From Bifidobacterium bifidum ATCC 29521 = JCM 1255 = DSM 20456 (GTDB lineage Bacteria; Actinomycetota; Actinomycetes; Actinomycetales; Bifidobacteriaceae): a stretch of DNA of 64,000 bases. Positions 8,152 to 16,188 of this stretch are shown here, in pieces. The stretch's first letter is position 1; every line of letters starts with the position of its first letter. The DNA is taken from positions 558,001-622,000 of the forward strand of contig NZ_AP012323.1 in assembly GCF_001025135.1 (NCBI RefSeq), read 5' to 3'. The position numbers and the translations under genes were made by a program. The notes under the pieces were generated by a model. It had not been told where the DNA came from. It saw only the letters and a program-made list of their open reading frames with translations, and ran no database searches.

Positions 8152-9129
8152 ATGACACGCAAACTCATTCTCGATTTGGATACCGGCATCGACGACACAC
8201 TGGCAATCGCGTATGCGCTCGCAAGCGAACAGGCCGATGACGTCCGGCTGATCGGCATCACCGGCACCTATGGCAACGTCACCGTCGAGACCGGCATGCG
8301 CAACGCGCTCGCCGTCACCGACCTGCTTGGGCATCCCGAAGTGTCGGTGTATCCCGGTCTCGACCGCCCGTCGACCGCACCGGAAAACTTCCGCTATTCG
8401 CCGTCGGCAGGAACGCGGCGCATCCACGGCGACAACGGCATCGGCGACATGACGATCCCCGATTCGCGGCGCTCGCCGGAAACGACGGCCGCGGCGGATT
8501 TCATCATCGACGCGGCGCACACGTACGGCAAGGACTTGGTCATCGTGCCCACCGGCGCGATGACCACGATCGCCGAAGTCTGCCGTCGTGAGCCGCGCAT
8601 CGGCGAGCTCGTCGGTTCCATCACGTTCATGGGCGGTGCGCTGACCGTGCCGGGCAATGTGACACCCGGTGCTGAAGCGAACATCATGCAGGACCCGGAG
8701 GCCGCCGACGCCATCCTGCGCAGCGGCGTGGAAACCACGATGATCGGCCTTGACGTCACGCATCAGGCGGTGCTCACGCGGCGCGACATCGAGCGATGGC
8801 GGCGGCTGGGCACCGCGGCGGGTGATTTCCTGGCGGGCATGACGGATTTCTACATCGACGCGTATTCGGCGACGCAGCCCGAGCTGGAGGGGTGCGGCAT
8901 GCACGATCCGCTTGCCGTGGCCGCGGCGCTCGACCCGACGCTGGTCACCACGCTGGGCATGAACCTGCAGGTCGACTTGGAGGGCGCGTATCGCGGTAGG
9001 ACCATCGGCGACCGCGCTCACGACCGGCTCACTTACTCGCACAAGACCACGCAGGTGGCCGTGCGCGTCGACATCGCGCGATTCAAGAGCCAGTTCCTTG
9101 ACCGGATCACGGCGCTGGCCTCCCACTGA
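8152..9129 (+). CDS. Nucleoside hydrolase (inosine-uridine preferring family)
   Basis: A 325-residue hydrolase that splits ribonucleosides into base and ribose. It opens with the calcium-binding signature LILDLDTGIDDTLAIAYAL (DxDxxxDD), has FMGGALTVPGNVTPGAEANIMQDPEAA in the middle, the family-typical GLDVTHQ, and a late HDPLAVAAALDP providing another calcium ligand. AAAGGAGACCCGC precedes ATG 8152, which excludes the longer frame starting at 8098. It is cytoplasmic and probably salvages nucleosides. Purine versus pyrimidine preference cannot be read. The gene immediately downstream, on the opposite strand, is a LacI remnant that could once have controlled it. Confidence 0.92.
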   Translation: MTRKLILDLDTGIDDTLAIAYALASEQADDVRLIGITGTYGNVTVETGMRNALAVTDLLGHPEVSVYPGLDRPSTAPENFRYSPSAGTRRIHGDNGIGDMTIPDSRRSPETTAAADFIIDAAHTYGKDLVIVPTGAMTTIAEVCRREPRIGELVGSITFMGGALTVPGNVTPGAEANIMQDPEAADAILRSGVETTMIGLDVTHQAVLTRRDIERWRRLGTAAGDFLAGMTDFYIDAYSATQPELEGCGMHDPLAVAAALDPTLVTTLGMNLQVDLEGAYRGRTIGDRAHDRLTYSHKTTQVAVRVDIARFKSQFLDRITALASH

Positions 9130-9189
9130 TCACCGCGAGACGGGCTGCTGCTGATTGCCGCGCGGCGCTTGACCATTCCCCGCCCTCTT

Positions 9190-9235
9190 CCCGCGAAAGT
9201 CCCATGTACATTGGTCGTGATGGGACTTTCGCGGG
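9190..9235. repeat. Dispersed palindromic element, copy B (perfect)
   Basis: A perfect 16-base inverted repeat, CCCGCGAAAGTCCCAT at 9190-9205 and its complement at 9220-9235, with a 14-base loop. It lies between the convergent nucleoside hydrolase and LacI remnant and could act as a bidirectional terminator. The arm sequence recurs at 30702 and 35435. Confidence 0.85.
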
Positions 9236-9279
9236 ATGGCGGCGGAGCCGAGCCGAGGCGAGCCGGGTGAAGGGGGCGG

Positions 9280-9441
9280 TCAGTGCAGGATGTCGACCGG
9301 CGTGGTGTTCTTGTTGCGCTCGATGATCGCGCAGACCTGCCCCGGGGTCTCCTGCGACACGTAGGCGCCGCCGCGAAGCGTGTACGACACGGTGCTCGGC
9401 GATGCCCCCGCCGCCTTCGCCACGTCTTTCAGCGTTGCCAT
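9280..9441 (-). pseudogene. LacI-type HTH remnant
   Basis: Reading from ATG 9441 gives 53 residues starting MATLKDVAKAAGASPSTVSY and TLRGGAYVSQET, a textbook LacI helix-turn-helix, followed by QVCAIIERNKNTTPVDILH and a stop. Full LacI regulators are about 330-350 residues, so the hinge and the whole ligand-binding domain are missing. Either it is the decayed start of a regulator or a stand-alone DNA-binding miniprotein. I favour a remnant, because the sequence after the HTH departs from the usual hinge helix. The palindromic copy B lies just downstream and iterated motifs lie upstream. Confidence 0.7.
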
Positions 9442-9911
9442 GCGTCACCGTCCCATCCATCATCGTGAGAGATCATCCATTTCCCCGGTGGCCGGTTGGA
9501 ATCATCATCCCCGCTGCGCTGCCGCCCTCCTCATGCCGCCTTGGCCCGTCCTGTCGGCGGCGGTGCTGGAGGTGACGCGCACGGGGATGTCATGCATGAT
9601 GCCGGTCGGTCACTGTTCTGCACGCATGCTATCGGGTGTCACTGGAAGGCCTGTGACGACGATGTCGAAAAATGGCGCTCTCAAAACTCGCAGAGTGACG
9701 GCACCCTTCAAAACCATTGGAAAATAAGGGATTTCAACAACCGTCACTGTGCGTGTGCACACGCACAGTGACGGTACCCTCGCACAGTGACGGTATATTC
9801 CCGAAATGTCTCGTATGGTATGGATGCGCGGGGATTGGGATCCGGGCGATAGACTCGATAGTTATTCAAGGATGACCGAATCGTTCTGCTCGGGTCTTCC
9901 AGTCGAATGGG
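9442..9911. other. 470-bp intergenic region with iterated motifs
   Basis: No convincing gene. It holds a 14-base word (9677-9690) shared with the nested repeat at 38543, and several copies of a CGCAcAGTGACGGtA motif listed separately. Upstream of the tRNA the sequence is otherwise unremarkable. Confidence 0.6.
9689..9799. repeat. Iterated CGCACAGTGACGG motifs with a 34-bp perfect palindrome
   Basis: The motif occurs at 9689 (CGCAGAGTGACGGC), 9762 and 9781 in direct orientation; the last two are 19 bases apart. An inverted copy at 9741 forms, with the 9762 copy, a perfect palindrome spanning 9741-9774 with central GTGCAC. The arrangement looks like a cluster of protein-binding sites; no protein can be assigned. 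Confidence 0.8.
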
Positions 9912-9984
9912 TGCCCCGGATGCGATTCGAACGCACGACACCCGCTTTAGGAGAGCGGTGCTCTATCCCCTGAGCTACCGGGGC
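9912..9984 (-). tRNA. tRNA-Arg (anticodon CCT)
   Basis: Read on the minus strand this 73-base gene begins GCCCCGGTAGCTCAGGGGAT and has a seven-base acceptor stem (GCCCCGG with CCGGGGC), a D-arm, an anticodon stem CCGCT/AGCGG around the loop CTCCTAA, and a T-arm with GTTCGAATC. The anticodon CCT reads AGG. CCA is not encoded in full. AGG is probably rare in this high-GC genome, so this is likely a minor tRNA. Confidence 0.96.
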
Positions 9985-10198
9985 AACGAATGACCATTAT
10001 ACATGTCGGGCGGATATGCGCGTATCGTGCGCAGTGTGAAGCCCGCAGGCCGCCGCGCATACGTGCCGGAATGGGGAATGATTCTCGGGAACGATGGCGT
10101 CCGCGGTTCCGGGGCGTTATCGTATGAGCTTGTATGCGCGACGGCTGGAAGAATACATGTCGTTGCGTACCGGTTGACGGACGACAGGGGAGTGGCGA

Positions 10199-11314
10199 AT
10201 GGCAAACGCGCGAGGATCATCACGGAACGCCTACGGCTCAGCGGCTCGGCGGTCCGGCGCGTCGTCCGGCACTGCGAAAAGGCCCGCCGCGAAAACAAGC
10301 GCCCCACGCGGCCGACGCCACCGTCTCCTTGGCGTCTTGTCGGTCATATTCGCCGCTCTCGCATTGGTGTGCAGCGTCCTGCGCATGCTCCCCGAGGACC
10401 TGCAGGCGCTGCCGTACATCCCCGTGATCGTATCCGCGACGCCGTGGTTCGTGATTCTCGCCGTGCTCGCGCTGATACTGTCGGTCATCTCGCGCCGCTG
10501 GATCGCCATGCTGATGGCGCTCGCCTGCATCGGCCTCCAGGTGTGGTGGCAGTGGCCGTTCTTCAGCGCGTCCACGAAGCTGCCGGCGGCCGTCGACGCG
10601 GCCATGGCATCGACCCGGGCGGACACCGGCGACATGATCGCCCGCGTGATGACCTTCAACGTCTACAAAGGCCATGCGGACGCGAAGGCCATCGTCGACA
10701 TCGTGCGGGATCAGCGCGTCGAAGTGCTCGCGTTGCAGGAGACGACGAACGATTTCGTCAAGAAGCTCGACGAGGCGGGCATCCACAGCTATCTGCCGTA
10801 TTCGCAGGTTTCGTCGTCGGACGGTGTCTACGGCAACGGCATCTGGTCCGCGACCGAGCTCAGGCGTCCGGTCGATGACGAGGTCGGGTCGAGCGCGTCG
10901 TTCATGCCGGGCGGCACCGTGACGTTCGGCGGCGGCAAGGCCCAGCTGCGATTCGTCTCCGTGCATACCACCGCGCCGATTCCCGGCTACTGGAGCCGGT
11001 GGAAGCGCTCGTTGGACGAGCTGGCATCCATGCGCTCGCGCGAAGGTTCGCGCTACGTGTTCATGGGCGATTTCAACGCCACGACCGACCACACGCCGTT
11101 CCGCAACATCCTGGGGAACCGGTTCTCGGACGCCGCGCGGCAGTCGGGGCACGGGTTCACGTTCACCTGGCCGTCCAACAAGCTGCCGCTGCCGCGGTTC
11201 GCCGGCATCGACCATATCGTGCTGGACAAGGACATCATCGCCGGTCAGATGCAGGTCAAGTCGGTCGCCGGCTCGGATCACGCCGCGCTGCTCGCCACCA
11301 TCGTCGTGCGGTGA
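10199..11314 (+). CDS. Membrane-anchored endonuclease/exonuclease/phosphatase (EEP) family protein
   Basis: The 371-residue protein has a basic disordered N terminus (1-40), then three hydrophobic segments (about 46-65, 74-95 and 98-120), then an EEP domain. Motifs of that fold are VMTFNVYKG, EVLALQETTN with the metal-binding Glu, VSVHTTAP, FMGDFNATTDHTPF and the terminal SDHAALLATIV with the catalytic Asp-His pair. Substrates across this superfamily range from DNA to phospholipids and inositol phosphates. With the catalytic domain after the third membrane span it most likely faces outward, suggesting an extracellular phosphodiesterase; this is inference. AGGGGAG precedes ATG 10199. It appears monocistronic. 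Confidence 0.87.
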   Translation: MANARGSSRNAYGSAARRSGASSGTAKRPAAKTSAPRGRRHRLLGVLSVIFAALALVCSVLRMLPEDLQALPYIPVIVSATPWFVILAVLALILSVISRRWIAMLMALACIGLQVWWQWPFFSASTKLPAAVDAAMASTRADTGDMIARVMTFNVYKGHADAKAIVDIVRDQRVEVLALQETTNDFVKKLDEAGIHSYLPYSQVSSSDGVYGNGIWSATELRRPVDDEVGSSASFMPGGTVTFGGGKAQLRFVSVHTTAPIPGYWSRWKRSLDELASMRSREGSRYVFMGDFNATTDHTPFRNILGNRFSDAARQSGHGFTFTWPSNKLPLPRFAGIDHIVLDKDIIAGQMQVKSVAGSDHAALLATIVVR

Positions 11315-11616
11315 CGGCGGTGACGGCCGGCTGATCGGGGCGGTACCTTACGGCGACGTTGTCATGTTGTGGTAGGCGTCGGACGATGACGGATGCCGCG
11401 TAGTGCGACTACGGTGCGTGGCACTACGGCGGTGTGTCACCACGCATATGGGAACATAGATGGTCTCGGCACGCCATCGTTGCGTCCATAAGTGCTCGCC
11501 CAAACGACGGCTGCGCGCACATATGGGCGCAAACCTCGTGTTTTCCGTCCATAAGTTCGCGCGGGCTTCGCCGTGGCGCGTGCTTATGGACGCAACGTCC
11601 CGCGTAGGGTGCCCCG
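11315..11616. other. Intergenic region with GTCCATAAG repeats
   Basis: About 300 bp between the convergent EEP gene and xseB. No gene supported. The arms CGTTGCGTCCATAAG (11478-11492) and its complement (11583-11597) form a 15-base perfect inverted repeat, and a further CGTCCATAAG lies at 11546-11555. Two related CATATGGG words lie at about 11450 and 11521. Confidence 0.65.
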
Positions 11617-11916
11617 TCAGTCCAGGTTGGACTGGGTGCCGGCGGTGTCGGCGCTGTTGGCCTGCTCGGCCTGGGCGGCATCGAGCTTGGCCTTGACCTC
11701 GTTCAGCAGGCTCTGCGCACGCTTGGCAAGCGCTTCGCCGATCTCCCACTGGCGCATGGACTGGTCGAGGTTCAATCCGCCGGCCTCCAGCGCCTGCACG
11801 GCCTGGATGAGCTTGTCGCGGGCCTCCTCGTACGGCATCTGCGCGATGGCCTCGCGCTCCTTGTCGGTCAGGCTGGTCGCCGGCTCGCTCGCCGCCGATG
11901 CGTTCTTGCTGGTCAT
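11617..11916 (-). CDS. xseB: Exodeoxyribonuclease VII small subunit
   Basis: A 99-residue helical protein; XseB subunits coat the elongated XseA catalytic subunit to form exonuclease VII, which degrades single-stranded DNA. The family signature MPYEEARDKLIQAVQALEAGGLNLDQSMRQWEIGEALAKRAQSLLNEVKAKLD is clear. AGAAGGAG precedes ATG 11916. About 20 extra N-terminal residues (ASAASEPATSLTDKEREA) and a short Gln/Ala tail flank the domain. It follows xseA by 111 bp on the same strand, the standard order. Confidence 0.95.
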   Translation of the reverse strand: MTSKNASAASEPATSLTDKEREAIAQMPYEEARDKLIQAVQALEAGGLNLDQSMRQWEIGEALAKRAQSLLNEVKAKLDAAQAEQANSADTAGTQSNLD

Positions 11917-12027
11917 GATGGTCTCCTTCTGTCGTGTATGCGTGTCGTATTCGATTGGATAACGGTCATATATATATGGTTATGCGGCTGATATCTGCCC
12001 CGCACTCTGCTGCCGTGCGGCACTCCG

Positions 12028-13323
12028 CTACTGGGCGGTGGCGGTGATGACCCCCTTGCGCAGCGTCAGCGTGAGATGGTCTCCCGCGCTCACCTTTCCG
12101 GCGTCGTCGATGACGTGCCCGTCGGCGTTCTGGACGACGGCGTATCCGCGGTCGAGCGTGGATTGCGGGCTGAGCGCGGTCAGGCTGGCATGCAGCTTCT
12201 CCACGGTCAGGCTGGCGTCGTCCACGATGCGCGTCAGGCCGATGTCCATGCGGCGGCGCGCGTCGTCGACGAACCGTTGGTACGGCTCCAGCATGGTCAG
12301 CGGCTGCGTCAGGCTGGGCCGGTTCGCGTACCCTTCGACCAGCCGTATCTCGTTGCCGACGCGCGCGTCGATGCGCATGCGCATGCGGTCGATGGCATTG
12401 CCGATCAGCTGCCACTGCTCGTGCACGTCGGGCACGACCTTCTTCGCCGCGTCGGTCGGCGTCGAGGCCCGCAGGTCCGCCGCCAGGTCGATCAGCGTCC
12501 AGTCGTCCTCATGCCCGATGGCGGAGACGATCGGCGTCTCGCATCCCGCCGTGGCGCGCACCACCGCCTCGTCCGAGAATCCGATGAGGTCCTCGAACGA
12601 GCCGCCGCCTCGCGCCACGATGATCACGTCGACGTCCGGGTCGGCGTCTAGCCGGTGAATCGCCTCGACGATGGATTGCGGGCACTGCGGCCCTTGTACG
12701 AAGGCATGGACGATGTTGAACCGCACCGTCGGCCAGCGCAGCCGCACGTTGGTGATGACATCGCCTTCGGCCCGTGCGTGCGGGGCGCATATCAGTCCGA
12801 TGCAGGAGGGGAATTCCGGCAGCGGCAGCTTGCGGTCCGCGTCGAACAGGCCCTCGCCCTTGAGCTTCATGCGCAACTGGTCGATCTGCTCCTTCAGTCC
12901 GCCGCCGGAGCCGATCTTGCGGATGTCGTCGCCGATGAAGCTCAACCGCGTCTGCTTGACCCAGATGTCGGCCTTGCCATGCACGACCACGCGGTCGCCC
13001 TGCTTGAATGAGGCGGCCTTCGAGGCGAACGCCCGCCAGCCGGACACGGATATGGCGATGTCCTCCACGTCATCGCGCACCGTAAGATACGCCGAGCCGG
13101 CGCGGCGCGTGTTGATCTCCGTGATCTGCCCGGCGATCCACGCGGCGGGCCAGCGCTCCACCGCGGTATGGAATTTCTGGCTCAGTACGCTGACTGGCCA
13201 GGGGTTGTCCGCGGTGGTCTCGGCTGCCAGGCGCGGCAGTTGGTCGAAGGGCTTGGGGATGCGCTCCCCGCCGCCCTCCGATGGCCGCTGCATCGCGATT
13301 GCAAGGTCCTGTTCCTGATTCAT
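12028..13323 (-). CDS. xseA: Exodeoxyribonuclease VII large subunit
   Basis: Catalytic subunit of exonuclease VII, 431 residues from ATG 13323. An N-terminal OB-fold (about 25-130, with WPVSVLSQKFHTAVERWPAAWIAGQI and ISVSGWRAFASKAASFKQGDRVVVHGKADIW) is followed by the catalytic domain with PSCIGLICAPHARAEGDV, DVDVIIVARGGGSFEDLIGFSDE and SAIGHEDDWTLIDLAADLRASTPTDAA, and an extended helical C terminus ending in STLDRGYAVVQNADGHV. The GGGSFEDL stretch is the best-conserved family motif. A longer frame to 13443 has no support. It faces nrdD with a roughly 330-bp divergent region. Confidence 0.95.
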   Translation of the reverse strand: MNQEQDLAIAMQRPSEGGGERIPKPFDQLPRLAAETTADNPWPVSVLSQKFHTAVERWPAAWIAGQITEINTRRAGSAYLTVRDDVEDIAISVSGWRAFASKAASFKQGDRVVVHGKADIWVKQTRLSFIGDDIRKIGSGGGLKEQIDQLRMKLKGEGLFDADRKLPLPEFPSCIGLICAPHARAEGDVITNVRLRWPTVRFNIVHAFVQGPQCPQSIVEAIHRLDADPDVDVIIVARGGGSFEDLIGFSDEAVVRATAGCETPIVSAIGHEDDWTLIDLAADLRASTPTDAAKKVVPDVHEQWQLIGNAIDRMRMRIDARVGNEIRLVEGYANRPSLTQPLTMLEPYQRFVDDARRRMDIGLTRIVDDASLTVEKLHASLTALSPQSTLDRGYAVVQNADGHVIDDAGKVSAGDHLTLTLRKGVITATAQ

Positions 13324-13494
13324 GTCTTCAAGGTTTACGTACAGAAAGGACAAGTTTTTCTGCCTGCGAGAGCGTCGCCGTCGGACGGTATCATTGTTGG
13401 CCGGCTTTTCGGTGATGGTCTCGCCGCGACACGCTGACGACATACCGTGAAGTAAATCACACGGATGTTCTTTTCGGCTCTATTTCGCCGAAAT

Positions 13495-13557
13495 GTGCAT
13501 ATCTAGGATTGTTTTCGGCGTTTCCCCACTATATCTAGGGGTGGCATGTCGTATAGT
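13495..13557 (+). promoter_or_regulatory. Tandem NrdR-box-like sites and -10 element before nrdD
   Basis: Two sequences sharing ATATCTAGG start at 13499 and 13531, exactly 32 bases apart (three helical turns), the geometry expected for tandem NrdR boxes. The second reads CCCCACTATATCTAGGGG (from 13524) and is close to the palindromic NrdR consensus. TATAGT at 13552-13557 is a good -10, so the second box would cover the -35 region and repress. NrdR itself is not in the window. Confidence 0.7.
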
Positions 13558-13649
13558 CATCAGAGAACAAACAACTTACACACGTGTGATTTCGGATCGG
13601 CGACCGCCGCAAGACATGCCGGGAATCACGAAAGGACAGGGATTAGGAC

Positions 13650-16034
13650 ATGGATGCTCTGCTGATGAACGCCAGTACCGCCACCTCCTCCAAGGTGCTG
13701 GTGGAGAAGCGTGACGGTCGCGTCGTCGACTTCGACCCGATAAACATCATCAGCGCCGTGAAGTCCGCCTTCGCCGACCTTGACAAGCAGGTCGGCCCGG
13801 AGGAGGAGAAGCTGATCCGCGGCTTCGCCGACCAGATCGAAGGCGAGATCACGGAGCGCTACAACGGTCCCGCCAAGATCGAGGACATCCAGAACCTCGT
13901 CGAGCACGCCCTGATCGACGCCCACCTGTACGACGTGGCCCGCGCCTACACCAACTACCGTCTCGACAAGGACATCCAGCGCGCCAAGGCCACGGACGTC
14001 AACGAGGCCGTCTCCCGCTTCATCAACCAGGATCCGACGCTGATCCACGAGAACGCGAACAAGGATGCCAACGTCTACGCCACTCAGCGCGACCTGCTCG
14101 CCGGCGCCGTCTCCAAGGCCGCCGCGTTCAACATGCTGCCCCCGGCCGTCGCGAACGCGCACATGAAGGGCGACATCCACTTCCACGACGCCGACTACTC
14201 GCCGTTCACCGCGCAGTCCAACTGCTCGCTGCCCAACTTCTGGGACATGCTCGCCAACGGCTTCACGCTCGGCAACGCGCCGATGGCCTCCCCGAAGTCC
14301 ATCGCCATCGCCGCCACGCAGATCACCCAGATCATGAAGGACGTGGCCTCCAGCCAGTACGGCGGCCAGACCGCCAACCGTGCCGACGAGCACCTCGCCG
14401 CCTACGCGAAGAAGGACTACGAGAAGTTCCTCGAAGAGGCCCGCGAGACCATCCCCGACGGCATGCCGGTGGAGTTCGCCCGTCGTCAGGTCGAGAACGC
14501 CAAGGCCAACGAGCCCGCCAAGCTGCACTTCGGCTCCCGCGAGCCGCTGCCCATGGACACGCCGTTCCACACCGACGTCGACGAGCTGGAGCAGGAGCGT
14601 GAGATCCTCGCCAAGGTCCGCACGCGCAAGTCCATCTACGACGCCATGCAAACGATGGAGTACCAGATCAACTCCAACCGCGTCTCCAACGGCCAGACCC
14701 CGTTCGTCACCGTCGGCTTCGGCCTGGGCACCGACTGGTTCGCCCGCGAGGTGCAGCGCGCGATCCTGCTCAACCGCATCCGCGGCCTCGGCAAGGACCA
14801 CCACACCGCAATCTTCCCGAAGCTCGTGTTCACCGTGCGCCACGGCGTGAACGCCGACCCCGGCGACCCGAACTACGACCTGAAGCAGCTCGCCCTGGAA
14901 TGCGCCACCAAGCGCATGTACCCGGACGTCGTGTTCTACGAGAACATCGTCAAGATCACCGGCTCCTTCAAGGCGCCGATGGGCTGCCGCTCCTTCCTGC
15001 AGGGCTGGATCAACCCCGAGACCGGCAAGGACGAGGAGGATGGCCGCATGAACCTCGGCGTCGTTTCCGTGAACGTGCCGCGCATCGCCATCGAATCCCA
15101 CGGCAGCAAGGAACGTTTCTGGAAGCTGTTCAACGAGCGCATGGAGGTCGCCCACCAGGCGCTGCAGTTCCGCATCATGCGCTGCAAGCAGGCCACCCCG
15201 GTCAACGCGCCCACCCTGTTCCGCTTCGGCGCCTTCGGTCGCCTCGGCGCGAGCGGCAACGTCGACACGCTGTTCAAGAACGAGCGCGCCACCGTGTCGC
15301 TCGGCTACATCGGCCTGGCCGAGGCCACCGCCGTCTTCTACGGCAAGGACTGGATCCGCGACCACGGCTGGGACCCGCAGGGCAAAGAGTTCGCGCTGTC
15401 GATCGTCAAGCGCATGAGCGAACTGTGCAAGCAGTGGAGCAAGGCCGAAGGCTACCATTACTCCGTGTACTCCACACCGGCCGAATCCCTCACCGACCGC
15501 TTCAACCGCATGGACCGCGAGAAGTTCGGCCGCATCGAGGGCGTCACCGACCACGACTTCTACACCAACTCCTTCCACTACCCGGTGTGGCTGCAGCCCA
15601 CCCCGATGGAGAAGCTCAACTACGAGAAGGACTTCCCGTACTTCGCGTCCGGCGGCTTCATCAACTACTGCGAGTACCCGTGCCTGCAGGACAACCCGAA
15701 GGCGTTGGAGGCCGTGTGGGATTACGCCTACAACATCGGCATCGGCTACCTCGGCACCAACACGCCGATCGACCACTGCTTCGTGTGCGGCTTCCAGGGC
15801 GACTTCGAGCCGACCGACGAGGGCTTCAAGTGCCCCGAGTGCGGCAACTGCGACCCTGACAAGTGCAACGTCACCAAGCGCACCTGCGGCTACCTCGGCA
15901 ACCCGGTGCAGCGCCCGATGGTGCATGGCCGTCACGAGGAGATCTCCCACCGCGTCAAGCACATGAGCGGCGAGACCGGTCACGTGACGCTGGCGGACGG
16001 CTCCGAGCGCGAGTGGTTCGAAGAGGCCAAGTAA
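13650..16034 (+). CDS. nrdD: Anaerobic ribonucleoside-triphosphate reductase
   Basis: Class III glycyl-radical enzyme, 794 residues, reducing ribonucleotides to deoxyribonucleotides without oxygen. An N-terminal ATP-cone (about 10-105, VLVEKRDGRVVDFDPINI) precedes the ten-stranded barrel. The C terminus has the zinc site CGFQGDFEPTDEGFKCPEC with further Cys in CDPDKC, then KRTCGYLGN, where Gly747 should carry the radical. The activase nrdG follows after about 150 bp interrupted by a large inverted repeat. Transcription is probably controlled by the upstream NrdR-like boxes. This gene fits a strict anaerobe and has strongly biased codon use, as expected for high expression. Confidence 0.97.
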   Translation: MDALLMNASTATSSKVLVEKRDGRVVDFDPINIISAVKSAFADLDKQVGPEEEKLIRGFADQIEGEITERYNGPAKIEDIQNLVEHALIDAHLYDVARAYTNYRLDKDIQRAKATDVNEAVSRFINQDPTLIHENANKDANVYATQRDLLAGAVSKAAAFNMLPPAVANAHMKGDIHFHDADYSPFTAQSNCSLPNFWDMLANGFTLGNAPMASPKSIAIAATQITQIMKDVASSQYGGQTANRADEHLAAYAKKDYEKFLEEARETIPDGMPVEFARRQVENAKANEPAKLHFGSREPLPMDTPFHTDVDELEQEREILAKVRTRKSIYDAMQTMEYQINSNRVSNGQTPFVTVGFGLGTDWFAREVQRAILLNRIRGLGKDHHTAIFPKLVFTVRHGVNADPGDPNYDLKQLALECATKRMYPDVVFYENIVKITGSFKAPMGCRSFLQGWINPETGKDEEDGRMNLGVVSVNVPRIAIESHGSKERFWKLFNERMEVAHQALQFRIMRCKQATPVNAPTLFRFGAFGRLGASGNVDTLFKNERATVSLGYIGLAEATAVFYGKDWIRDHGWDPQGKEFALSIVKRMSELCKQWSKAEGYHYSVYSTPAESLTDRFNRMDREKFGRIEGVTDHDFYTNSFHYPVWLQPTPMEKLNYEKDFPYFASGGFINYCEYPCLQDNPKALEAVWDYAYNIGIGYLGTNTPIDHCFVCGFQGDFEPTDEGFKCPECGNCDPDKCNVTKRTCGYLGNPVQRPMVHGRHEEISHRVKHMSGETGHVTLADGSEREWFEEAK

Positions 16035-16061
16035 CTGCCGGTACCGCGCGTTGTGCTGTCC

Positions 16062-16148
16062 GCGAGGGTCGCCGGTATATGTTGTCTGACACACTCAAGG
16101 CCGTTCGGCCGAGCTTACGGTCAGACAACATATACCGGCGACCCTCGC
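16062..16148. repeat. 29-bp perfect inverted repeat between nrdD and nrdG
   Basis: Arms at 16062-16090 and 16120-16148 are perfectly complementary over 29 bases. The 29-base loop contains a smaller hairpin (GGCCGTTCGGCC). It sits 28 bp after the nrdD stop. In RNA it would form a very stable stem and could attenuate nrdG, stabilise the nrdD message, or be a MITE-like insertion. No T-tract follows. Confidence 0.92.
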
Positions 16149-16188
16149 TCGTTGCGCGCAACGTTACGGTTGGACAGGGAGGATGATG

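Noticed and set aside
9741..9799. CRISPR or integron-type attachment site
   Set aside because: Too few and too short copies, no cas or integrase gene; better described as iterated binding motifs.
13626..16094. 822-codon minus-strand frame over nrdD
   Set aside because: Antisense shadow of nrdD, whose family motifs are unmistakable.
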